A stretch of 64,000 nt of DNA from Sphingopyxis sp. H073 (GTDB lineage Bacteria > Pseudomonadota > Alphaproteobacteria > Sphingomonadales > Sphingomonadaceae): the NCBI RefSeq assembly GCF_001468395.1, contig NZ_LNSG01000002.1, positions 1 through 64,000 of the forward strand, read 5' to 3'. This document shows, one piece after another, positions 46,799 through 54,344 of the stretch (position 1 is the stretch's first letter; each line of letters starts with the position of its first letter). The notes under the pieces are model-generated. The model was not told the origin of the DNA and searched no databases. It saw only the letters and a program-made list of their open reading frames with translations. A program made the translations under genes and the position numbers.

Positions 46799-47498
46799 AC
46801 CAGCCTCTCCTGCGAATATTGTTGAAACTGTCGGTCGTGTGACAGGCATAGCATTGTTCCACGGTCGCCCGCTCGCCTGCGGCGCGCTGCGAAACCATGC
46901 TGAAATGCTCCATATAGTGGCTCGGCGGCGCCCGGTGGCATTCGGAGCAGTTCCGGGAATTGGTCGAGGGATGCCGGTAGCCGTCGATGCGCCAGCTGTC
47001 GGTCGCGTGGCAACTCGCGCAGCGCGTTCCGAAGAGGCCCAGGTGCGGGTCACGAATGGAATGGCAACCAGCACAGGCGAGCACGCCTGTCACCGCGCCG
47101 CCGGCGGTCGCGGCGGCGGGGCGCTGCGACCATATTCCCGGCTTGAACAGGGCCTTGTGATCCATGCGAATGAGGCTCTGTCTGCCCGCATGCTCGACGT
47201 GGCATGAGGTGCATTGCGAGGCCGAGGCATGGAATTGGGTCGATTGCTTGTTTCCGAAGTCGGTCGCGGCATGACAACTCTTGCAAGTCTCCCCCGTCAC
47301 ACCAGCAATGGGGGTGTGGCAGTTTCGGCACGATCCTGCGAGGCTGCGGTGGGCTTCGGACAGGGGGCCCGGCGAAACGAGCTGCGCGACCACGCCGGCC
47401 TGCGGCGGCGCGTTCGACCGCGACAGCGCCGGTAGCCCAAGCAGCACGACGAGCAGGCTGGTCGCAAAAAGGGCCGGAAGCAGCCAGTGGCGCATCAT
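46785..47498 (-). CDS. Seven-heme c-type cytochrome, exported or membrane-anchored
   Basis: The product has 237 residues. An N-terminal hydrophobic segment (about residues 5-25) acts as signal or anchor. Seven CxxCH heme sites follow, at Cys57, 72, 96, 142, 160, 184 and 216 (CRNCH, CKSCH, CTSCH, CAGCH, CASCH, CSECH, CYACH), with extra His residues for second ligands. It resembles cytochrome c3/class III-type electron carriers. The start overlaps the stop of the membrane cytochrome gene (ATGA). It is the likely periplasmic end of an electron chain with the two upstream genes. Confidence 0.9.
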   Translation of the reverse strand: MMRHWLLPALFATSLLVVLLGLPALSRSNAPPQAGVVAQLVSPGPLSEAHRSLAGSCRNCHTPIAGVTGETCKSCHAATDFGNKQSTQFHASASQCTSCHVEHAGRQSLIRMDHKALFKPGIWSQRPAAATAGGAVTGVLACAGCHSIRDPHLGLFGTRCASCHATDSWRIDGYRHPSTNSRNCSECHRAPPSHYMEHFSMVSQRAAGERATVEQCYACHTTDSFNNIRRRGWYDHH

Positions 47499-48220
47499 GG
47501 CCAGCGAAGACCAAAATAGACCGCGGCTGCGATATGGAGAATCACGAGCGCGTAAAGCAGCGAACCGGCTACGATATGAAACCATCGCCAGCGTGCGAAA
47601 AGTACTTCCGTCACTTCCTCTGCCCGCACGGCATATTCGGTGTCGGAAATGGCCGCGGCAAGCTTGATCGCATCCCGCGGTGGTGGTTCGGCGGGCTGGT
47701 TTGCGCGGGTGAAGACATATCGAAGCCAGCGTGGCGGCTCCTGCGTCTCCCCAATTTCGCCCGGCGCCGCCGGAATGTCCAGAAAGGCCGACTGGAGCGA
47801 AGCCAGTTCCGACTTGCGGCCGCGCAAGGCCCTCGCAAGTTCGCCGAGAAGATAGCGCCCGGCAAATCCGCTTGCAACGGTGAGGAGGAGGAGGCCGGTT
47901 AGCATGAGGCCCAGCGGACTCGCGAACTTGTGAGCGGTGTGAAGGAGGGCGAAGAAAGCTCCCAGAACGCCAGAATAGATATGAACGGCAAGGAGCGTCG
48001 GCTTCCGCACATAGCGTGTAATCCGACGCTCGATGAACGGGATATGTTTGGCCGCCAAATAGGGAAGCGTCAGCAGCATGCACAGGGCCGCAAGGATGCC
48101 GAGCAGACCGCCGCCGAGGCTACCGGGGAAGCGCGGGGATGCGTGAACGAGAAATCCGGCCGGAAAGACCAGAATGAACCCCACCAGAAGCACCATCAGT
48201 ATGTCGCCGCGTTCGCGCAT
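47495..48220 (-). CDS. Membrane cytochrome b-like protein
   Basis: The product of 241 residues has about five membrane helices, four before and one after a cytosolic loop near residues 125-210. His residues within or beside helices (LLAVHIYSG, FALLHTAHKF, RWRWFHIVAG, VILHIAAAV) could ligate two b-type hemes, as in ferric-reductase-like or NapC-independent quinol modules. It begins on the stop of the flavin/2Fe-2S protein gene (TGATG) and overlaps the heptaheme cytochrome gene, so the three are tightly coupled. It is the likely transmembrane electron conduit. Confidence 0.72.
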   Translation of the reverse strand: MRERGDILMVLLVGFILVFPAGFLVHASPRFPGSLGGGLLGILAALCMLLTLPYLAAKHIPFIERRITRYVRKPTLLAVHIYSGVLGAFFALLHTAHKFASPLGLMLTGLLLLTVASGFAGRYLLGELARALRGRKSELASLQSAFLDIPAAPGEIGETQEPPRWLRYVFTRANQPAEPPPRDAIKLAAAISDTEYAVRAEEVTEVLFARWRWFHIVAGSLLYALVILHIAAAVYFGLRWP

Positions 48221-50097
48221 CAGGCTTCAACCACGATCGGCTTGCCGCTGCCTTTGGCCTGGCAAGCCAATATATAGCCGTTCGCCTTGTCTTCCGGCGC
48301 CAGGCCCGCTTCGTTCGCCATCGTGACTTCACCGTCGAGCAGCTTGGTGACGCATAGTCCGCAGTCTCCGGTGCGGCAGGAATAGGGTATCTCGACGCCA
48401 ACCCCCTCGGCGGCTTCGAGCACGGTCTGATCGCCAGCCAGGGCGGCGGACACACCCGACAGAGCGAACGTCACCGAAGCTTCGGCAATCCTTGTGGAAG
48501 GCGCGGACGGAGGCTGTACCGTGCGACTTGCATCGTTGCCGGGCGCGCTGGGCGCGTCGACTGGATCGATGGGCAGCGATGCGGGCCCAAAGGCTTCGGT
48601 ATGAAGTTGCACTTCCGGCACGCCGAGCTCGGCGAGCTCCGCCTTCATCGCCGCCATCATCGCGGGGGGACCGCACAGGTGGATGCGGCGGCGCGCGATG
48701 TCGGGGACGGCCGAAAGCAGCATGTCCCGCGTCAGGGGGCCGACGGCGCCATGCCAGACCGTCCCTGGCGAGCGCTCCATCGCGGCGAAGACATGCAGAT
48801 TGTCATGAAGCCGCTCGAGTCGCTCGATTTCGTCACGGAAGACGAACTCGTCCGTGGACCGAGCGCCATAAAGGAAGAATATCTCGCCCGGCCAGGCGGT
48901 GTCTGTAAGATAGCGCAATACCGATATCATCGGCGTGATCCCGACACCGCCTGCGATGAGCACGATACTATCCGCGGTCGTCCCGGTGAAGGTGAAGGTG
49001 CCGAAAGGACCCGAGGCTCGAACGAGATCCCCGACAATGAGCGTGTCGTGCAGGTGGCGGGACACCGCTCCCTGCTCCTCGCGCTTCACCGTCAGTTCGA
49101 CATAGGCCCGCTGCGTCGGCGACGAGGCGATAGTGTAGGATCGGCGGGCACGCTTGCCGGGCTCGGGCTCGACCTCGATTTGCAGAAACTGACCGGGCAG
49201 GAAATCGAAAGGCAGCCGGTCGGCTGCGGGATCGGCGAGACGGAAGGTCCTGATGGTCGGCGTCTCCCGGATGATCCGCGTCACCCGCAGCGGTCCGGAC
49301 CAGGGCCGGGGCTTGCGCAGCGAAGCACCGGCCGGGGCGGGCGCGTTGCTTGGCGCGAGTGCTGCGGTCGTAGCGGCCTGCATCTCCGGAGCTGCGGCCG
49401 GCGACGGCTGCGTGTTGGCGACCTTCGCGGTTCCTTTTCTGGCTGCGACGATCCGACGGATGCGCTTGAGACGAAGTAGCTGCAGCGCGGCGAGGCCGGT
49501 ACTCAGCAAGAGGAGGAACAGCATCAGCAGCAGGTGGGAGGGAGACAGACCGAAAGGATGGGCCGCGTGCGTCTCGTCCGGCTCGATCGACAGGCGATCG
49601 CGGAACCAGTTCATCGCGGCGCCCTCGGGCTTTCCGGTCCCGGCGAGGGCCATCCGGGCGGCCGCACCGCTATCGAGAAGATCGCTGCCTTCGCGAAGAT
49701 TGCGCACGGCGGCGATTTGCTCGGTCGCCGTTTCGGCGTGCGCGGCTGCACGGGCAGCCTCGGAGATCAGCATCAGCCCTCGATGCGACCGTTGCTCGGC
49801 TTGCCGCAGCAGGGCTTGCCTCGCCGCGTCATCGAGTGCCGGTAGCGCGAGCAATTGCGAGAAGAAAGGAGACTGGCGGCGGCCGCCATGCTCGCCTTCC
49901 ATCATTTCGCCCATCATCGATTGCATTTCGCCCGCGGGCTTCATCCCGGATGACGCCATGCTGCCAGCCGCCACGCCGCCAGCCGGCGAGGCACTCCCAT
50001 GATGGGCGGCGTGCTCGTCGGCATCCTCCGCATGGACGTGCGACGCCATCAGAAGCGCCATCGCCACGCACAGGCCGAAGCGGAATGATTTCTGCAT
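48220..50097 (-). CDS. Fusion: exported Met/His region, membrane helix, FAD/NAD(P)H oxidoreductase and 2Fe-2S ferredoxin domain
   Basis: The product has 625 residues. Signal peptide 1-23; a Met/His-rich stretch (25-75) and a helical segment to about 180; one membrane helix near 186-209; a basic cytosolic loop; then an FNR-type reductase (flavin motif RRSYTIAS at 319-326, NAD(P) motif GGVGITPM at 383-390, CGPPAMM at 475-481). A plant-type 2Fe-2S domain follows with Cys574, 579, 582 and 612. The topology places metal-binding residues outside and redox domains inside. I know no named family with this order. It would feed electrons from NAD(P)H to the cytochrome b encoded next. Confidence 0.85.
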   Translation of the reverse strand: MQKSFRFGLCVAMALLMASHVHAEDADEHAAHHGSASPAGGVAAGSMASSGMKPAGEMQSMMGEMMEGEHGGRRQSPFFSQLLALPALDDAARQALLRQAEQRSHRGLMLISEAARAAAHAETATEQIAAVRNLREGSDLLDSGAAARMALAGTGKPEGAAMNWFRDRLSIEPDETHAAHPFGLSPSHLLLMLFLLLLSTGLAALQLLRLKRIRRIVAARKGTAKVANTQPSPAAAPEMQAATTAALAPSNAPAPAGASLRKPRPWSGPLRVTRIIRETPTIRTFRLADPAADRLPFDFLPGQFLQIEVEPEPGKRARRSYTIASSPTQRAYVELTVKREEQGAVSRHLHDTLIVGDLVRASGPFGTFTFTGTTADSIVLIAGGVGITPMISVLRYLTDTAWPGEIFFLYGARSTDEFVFRDEIERLERLHDNLHVFAAMERSPGTVWHGAVGPLTRDMLLSAVPDIARRRIHLCGPPAMMAAMKAELAELGVPEVQLHTEAFGPASLPIDPVDAPSAPGNDASRTVQPPSAPSTRIAEASVTFALSGVSAALAGDQTVLEAAEGVGVEIPYSCRTGDCGLCVTKLLDGEVTMANEAGLAPEDKANGYILACQAKGSGKPIVVEA

Positions 50098-50125
50098 CTT
50101 TGGTCACCCCGCCCGGCGAATCTGC

Positions 50126-50485
50126 TTACATATGCTTCATCGGCGCCGACTGATCGGTCGTGGTCTGATCCGCGGGCTGCATATTGCCTTGCCCCACCCC
50201 GCCCTTGCGCATCTCGTCATGGTCCATCTCCTGACGATGGTGACGCTTCATTTCCTCGTCCATCGCATCATCTTCATGATCCATGGCATCCGGCGCGGCC
50301 GGCGCGGCGGATGGGGAATCGGTGGCGGGCGTGGAACCAGCGGCACCAGCGGTCGCGTCGGGGGTCACCGAGGCGGCATCCGCGGCCTTGTTCTCGGCCT
50401 TGTCTCCACAGCCGCCGAGCGCGAGTGCCGCTGCGAGCGCGACACCATATCCAGCCCATTTGAGGCCGATTTTTCCGTTTGTCAT
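50126..50485 (-). CDS. His/Met/Asp-rich lipoprotein
   Basis: The product of 119 residues has a lipobox (LALGGC). An Ala/Pro/Thr-rich spacer follows, then the ligand-rich DHEDDAMDEEMKRHHRQEMD and a tail ending SAPMKHM. Copper or other metal binding at the membrane surface is likely from composition. It lies between another small lipoprotein gene and the oxidoreductase fusion in the same direction. No family is recognised. Confidence 0.72.
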   Translation of the reverse strand: MTNGKIGLKWAGYGVALAAALALGGCGDKAENKAADAASVTPDATAGAAGSTPATDSPSAAPAAPDAMDHEDDAMDEEMKRHHRQEMDHDEMRKGGVGQGNMQPADQTTTDQSAPMKHM

Positions 50486-50539
50486 GGCATTCTCCCTTCC
50501 TCGAACTAGTCCGGGTGGCCATCGGCCACCCGGACAAAG

Positions 50540-50758
50540 TCATTTCGCGTCGCGCAGAATCCGCTGGCAGCGGCCGTGCGACAGGTTCATCGGATTGAAG
50601 CCCTGGCGTTTCATCTCGCCATGGTCATGGCGCTGATCGAGCCCCATCTTCTCTTCCATGGCCCGGCAGCTATCGACTTCGGCCCGAGTGGCCCGGGTCG
50701 TGACGCAGCCTCCGAGAAGGAGCGCGGGGGTGAGCAACAAAATGGAATATTTCTTCAT
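50540..50758 (-). CDS. Small lipoprotein
   Basis: The product of 72 residues has a clear lipobox (LLLGGC). The mature part contains two further Cys, and His and Met residues in KMGLDQRHDHGEMKRQGFNP and LSHGRCQRIL. It directly follows the MerR gene and precedes further metal-binding proteins. Function is unknown; a periplasmic metal-binding role fits the context. Confidence 0.68.
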   Translation of the reverse strand: MKKYSILLLTPALLLGGCVTTRATRAEVDSCRAMEEKMGLDQRHDHGEMKRQGFNPMNLSHGRCQRILRDAK

Positions 50759-50803
50759 AAAAATCCCCTATTTTCAATGGTGTCATACGTTCCCCTGCGA
50801 ACG

Positions 50804-51220
50804 CTATTTTTTTGGTCTTCGTTTTTCCGCCAAGAATGCGATTATGTTGCAGTCGGAGACCGGCGCCTCTCGCGGGCAATTGTCGGCGAGGTCCTGCAGC
50901 ACATCCCGAATCTCAGTCAGCTTCCTGACCCGCGTTTCGGCCTCCCGAACCTTGTCGAGCGTGATCGCAAGCACGGCCGCCGCGGTGGCGGTATCCGATG
51001 CCTTGAGGGTGAGAAGCTGGCGCGCCTGTTCGAGCGTGAATCCGAGTTCCTGCGACGCGCGAATGAAGTTGAGCCGCTCAAGGTCCCCGTCGCTATAAAG
51101 GCGATAGCCAGCTGAGGTACGTCCCGGGGCCGGTAGCAAACCCGTCCGCTCATAATAGCGTATCGTATCGCGCCCCACGCCTGCGGCTTCGGCGAGCTTT
51201 CCGATCTTATAGCTTCCCAT
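50804..51220 (-). CDS. MerR-family regulator, CueR-like
   Basis: The product of 138 residues has the HTH (YKIGKLAEAAGVGRDTIRYY, ERTGLLPAPGRTSAGYRLYS), a long helix and a C-terminal loop with two Cys in NCPREAPVSDCNII. CueR has a similar two-Cys loop for Cu(I), one residue shorter. No third Cys or Zn-type pattern is present, so a monovalent copper or silver signal is likely. A perfect palindrome lies just upstream. It heads the minus-strand operon reaching to the terminator at 45319. The start at 51220 is the ATG at the HTH. Confidence 0.85.
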   Translation of the reverse strand: MGSYKIGKLAEAAGVGRDTIRYYERTGLLPAPGRTSAGYRLYSDGDLERLNFIRASQELGFTLEQARQLLTLKASDTATAAAVLAITLDKVREAETRVRKLTEIRDVLQDLADNCPREAPVSDCNIIAFLAEKRRPKK

Positions 51221-51234
51221 GACATCCGCTCGCT

Positions 51235-51264
51235 TGTGCAGGTTGGACCATGGTCCAAGGTCAA
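51235..51264 (-). promoter_or_regulatory. MerR-type operator/promoter in front of the CueR-like gene
   Basis: On the minus strand: TTGACC (51264-51259), then the perfect 16-base palindrome TTGGACCATGGTCCAA (51258-51243), then a poor -10 (TGCACA, 51240-51235) at 18 bases. It points at the regulator gene, so the whole operon including the regulator would be self-controlled. Confidence 0.65.
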
Positions 51265-51405
51265 GAGGCATTCGGCATTGGAGGCGGGCTATTACCGCTT
51301 CATGCCTCCACCACGGATCCGACATCCGGGCCGCGACGCGGCGCGTTCCTGTCCGCGCACGGGGAGGACCCCCGGCCCTCGCCCGCGCTGCGGAAAGGAC
51401 CGGAC

Positions 51406-51768
51406 TCAGTCTTTGCGAAGCTCGACGATATCGTTCTTGGCCGGCTTGCCTTCGGCGATCGTGACATGGGCGAAATGGTCATCGTAAATATGGTCGATGG
51501 TTACCTGGCCGACACGCTTGCGATGGAAGGGGGCAACATTGCCCTTCGATGACACGGGACCCGGATGCCGGACGTTTCGATAGACGTCGAGCGTCTGGCC
51601 AACCTCGGCACCGTCGGCCTTGCCGATGCAGACCACGGTATTGCCCGCGCTGGCCTCGACGATCGAGCCCCGCATGAAGAAACTGTGCCCGATGCCCTGG
51701 GCGAATGCCGGAGCGGCCGCGAACATCGAAATGCCTGCCGCCGCGATGATGATGCTTTTCCTGATCAT
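51406..51768 (-). CDS. Exported small protein of unknown function
   Basis: The product of 120 residues has a signal peptide to APAFA. The mature part is a compact beta-rich domain (VVCIGKADGAEVGQTLDVYR, VGQVTIDHIYDDHFAHVTIA) with one Cys and a His cluster. No family is recognised. It lies upstream of the MerR operator in the same direction, separated by 185 bases, so it may form a separate unit. Several His could bind metal, which is inference. Confidence 0.68.
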   Translation of the reverse strand: MIRKSIIIAAAGISMFAAAPAFAQGIGHSFFMRGSIVEASAGNTVVCIGKADGAEVGQTLDVYRNVRHPGPVSSKGNVAPFHRKRVGQVTIDHIYDDHFAHVTIAEGKPAKNDIVELRKD

Positions 51769-51903
51769 CTTGAACTCCTTCGGGCCGCTGCCCTGACTGC
51801 CTGTCGAAGAATCCTGTTCTTCGCCAACAGGACTAGGGTCCCGGGTCCAAGCTCGACATACGTAGTGTTCGCAGCTTCGGAAAATACCTAGATATCGGCC
51901 GCT

Positions 51904-52803
51904 TTATCGATCGAGCTTGGCGAGGAGGCGCTGCACGCCCTGCGCGACGACCGGTTGCAGGCTGATGGCGTTGCTGGAATGAGCGACGGCATCGGTACTG
52001 ACGATACGCCCCGCCTCGGCGGACAGTGCCGCGAAGGCGCCTCGAGCGAATAATGGGTGCACGATGACGCATTCGGGCGGCGGAAAGCCGGCCTCTCCTA
52101 TTCCCCGCGCCGCTTCGATCAGCGTCCGGGCCGATGACGCGATATCGTCGACCAGAACCGGGGTGCGCCCCGTATGCGCCGCGAGATCGGGTAGCGCGAT
52201 CCTGACGTCGCGATCGCCCAATCTCAGCTTGCTGCAGACGGCATGAGGGGCACCCGCACGGCGTGCGATCGCGCTCGCCCATTGCTCGCTTTCGCTGTCG
52301 GGACCGATGATGAGCGGTCGCTCGATATGGGTTCTGATCCAGTCGGAAATCGGCACGGCGGCATGCACGGCCTCTGCCGGAATATCATAGATGTCGCCGA
52401 GCGAGGCATATCGATGAAGATGGGGATCCGCCGTGACCAGCCAGTCGACGGCGCCCGAAATGCGGCGCGCGAAACTGCGCGAGCTGATTGCCTCGCCATT
52501 CTGAAAGCGCCGGTCCTGGCGCATATAGGCAAGATATGGGGCTACGAGCCCTACGCTGAGGGCGCCGAGCTCGCGGGCCGCGTCGGCTGCGATAAGAAGC
52601 GAAACCAGCTTGGTATCGGGGCGATCCAGCGTGCAGACGAGCACGATGTCGCGGCCGGCAACCTCGGAACGGAGCCGCAGATAGGTCTCACCGTCCGGAA
52701 ATCTGCGGGTTTCGATCCGTCCGACCTCGCCCCCGAGCAGGCCCGCGAGTCCAACCGCGAACTTGCCGTTACCGGGCAGCGGCAGGAACATCGGCGGGGT
52801 CAT
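51904..52803 (-). CDS. Ribose-phosphate pyrophosphokinase (PRPP synthetase) family protein
   Basis: The product of 299 residues is slightly short for Prs. It has the N-terminal RFPDGETYLRLRSEVAGRDI, the segment YLAYMRQDRRFQNGEAISSR with the ATP-binding Arg/Gln/Asp set, TADPHLHRY, and a PRPP loop VLVDDIASSARTLIEAARGI. Typical Prs has STGGT where this has SSART, so activity on the normal substrate is likely but may differ. It overlaps the preceding phosphorylase gene by four bases. It could make or use PRPP in nucleotide salvage with its neighbours. Confidence 0.87.
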   Translation of the reverse strand: MTPPMFLPLPGNGKFAVGLAGLLGGEVGRIETRRFPDGETYLRLRSEVAGRDIVLVCTLDRPDTKLVSLLIAADAARELGALSVGLVAPYLAYMRQDRRFQNGEAISSRSFARRISGAVDWLVTADPHLHRYASLGDIYDIPAEAVHAAVPISDWIRTHIERPLIIGPDSESEQWASAIARRAGAPHAVCSKLRLGDRDVRIALPDLAAHTGRTPVLVDDIASSARTLIEAARGIGEAGFPPPECVIVHPLFARGAFAALSAEAGRIVSTDAVAHSSNAISLQPVVAQGVQRLLAKLDR

Positions 52804-54344
52804 CGGTCGGATAGCTCGAGAATGGGGCCAACGGCCTCGGCATAGGCCAGCGCATAGGCCAGTTCGCCCTGGCTTTCGGCGTGCACTGTGAGGAGGGGCG
52901 TTCCTGTTTCGACCGCGGAGCCGAGCCGGACGTGCATTTCGAGGCCGGCACTTTTCGCGGCTGGCGCGCCTGCAAGCTTGGCGAGCTTGGCGAGCCTGCG
53001 ATTGTCGATCGCCGAAACGTATCCCGGGCGCTGCGCAGTTATCACATGGCGATGATTCGACAGGGGCGGTGTCCGCATGCCGCCCTGCGCCTCGCAGATT
53101 CGCTGGAACTTGCTCCAAGCCGACCCGTCGGCCAGCACTTGAGCGGCCAGGGCCGCACCGGTACCGGGGCTGGCGCGGCCCGCGAGTTCGATGAGCGCGC
53201 CTGCCAATTCGCAGGCGCGGCGGGCGAGATCGGGGGGCGGATCGCGTCCCTCGAGCACAGCCAGGATGTCGCGCGCCTCGAGGGCAGGGCCGATTCCCCG
53301 ACCGATAGGTTCGCGACCATCGCCTTGCATCACCTTGAGGATCAGGCCGAACTCCGCTGCAACCTTCTGAAGCGCCCCCGAAAGTGCGGCAGCATCGGCG
53401 GGCGAGCGGACCTTTGCCGTCGGTCCGATCGGCATGTCGACGACGAGGTGCGTTGCGCCCGCCGCGAGCTTCTTGGACAGGACCGAGGCGACCAGTTGGC
53501 CCGCCGCATCGAGATCGAGCACCCGCTCGACACCGATGATGATGTCATCAGCCGGACTGAGGGAGACGGCGCCGCCCCACACGATGCATCCGCCTTCGTG
53601 GTCGACGACACGTCGGATCGCGCCGACGTCGAGATTCACGGGCGCGAGCGTTTCCATGGTGTCGGCCGTACCTGCCGGAGAGGTGATCGCTCGGGACGAT
53701 GTCTTTGGCATGATGAGGCCCAGCGCGGCGACAATCGCGACCACGATCGGGGTGGTCCGGTTTCCGGGCAGGCCTCCCACGCTGTGCTTGTCGACGACGA
53801 CGTCCGAACCCCAGGCCAGCCGCTCGCCGGACGCGACCATGGCACCGGTCAGCGCCACCGTTTCCGCATGATCCAGAGGGAAGGCGGAGCAGGCCGTTAC
53901 GAAGGCGGACAGATGGACGTCGCTATACCGGCCAGCAACGATATCGTCGACGATCGACCGAAAGGCCGCGCCATCGAGACGATTTCCATACACGCGACCG
54001 CGTAATGCTCCGAAGGAATCGATGGGCGGTGCGTGGCGCACGCTGACGGCATCGCCGGGGGCGACCCCAAGCGCCGCGGCGGCTGATTCCGAAAGGCCGA
54101 TCTCCCCCGGCGCGATCATTTCGCCGGACGAATGCAGGAGCGAGGCCAATATCTCCCGCTCCCCTGCCTGGATCAGCACCTGGCTGCGCGCCGCAAGACC
54201 TTCCGAGCGGCATATGTAGCAATCGGTTCGCATGACGACGGCCGGTTGCTGCTGTGGCAGGAACAGGCCGAGGGGCCGAGCCCGTAGGCGATGGGGTGCC
54301 ATATTCTCCGACGCGGGTCCGGTATCCGGGGCGGGGTGGGTCAT
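52800..54344 (-). CDS. Thymidine/AMP phosphorylase family protein
   Basis: The product of 514 residues has an N-terminal extension of about 100 residues (EIGLSESAAAALGVAPGDAV) found in archaeal-type AMP/thymidine phosphorylases but not in enteric DeoA. The family III glycosyltransferase core follows (DKHSVGGLPGNRTTPIVVAI, TSSRAITSPAGTADTMETLA). It would split a nucleoside or nucleoside monophosphate with phosphate, giving base and ribose-1-phosphate or ribose-1,5-bisphosphate. It is coupled by four-base overlaps to the MBL nuclease gene before it and the PRPP synthetase gene after it. Confidence 0.87.
   Translation of the reverse strand: MTHPAPDTGPASENMAPHRLRARPLGLFLPQQQPAVVMRTDCYICRSEGLAARSQVLIQAGEREILASLLHSSGEMIAPGEIGLSESAAAALGVAPGDAVSVRHAPPIDSFGALRGRVYGNRLDGAAFRSIVDDIVAGRYSDVHLSAFVTACSAFPLDHAETVALTGAMVASGERLAWGSDVVVDKHSVGGLPGNRTTPIVVAIVAALGLIMPKTSSRAITSPAGTADTMETLAPVNLDVGAIRRVVDHEGGCIVWGGAVSLSPADDIIIGVERVLDLDAAGQLVASVLSKKLAAGATHLVVDMPIGPTAKVRSPADAAALSGALQKVAAEFGLILKVMQGDGREPIGRGIGPALEARDILAVLEGRDPPPDLARRACELAGALIELAGRASPGTGAALAAQVLADGSAWSKFQRICEAQGGMRTPPLSNHRHVITAQRPGYVSAIDNRRLAKLAKLAGAPAAKSAGLEMHVRLGSAVETGTPLLTVHAESQGELAYALAYAEAVGPILELSDR

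Noticed and set aside
51805..51823. Perfect stem CGAAGAA-TCCTG-TTCTTCG taken as a terminator after the PRPP synthetase gene
   Set aside because: There is no T-run on the minus strand and the stem is AT-rich; evidence is too weak to call it.
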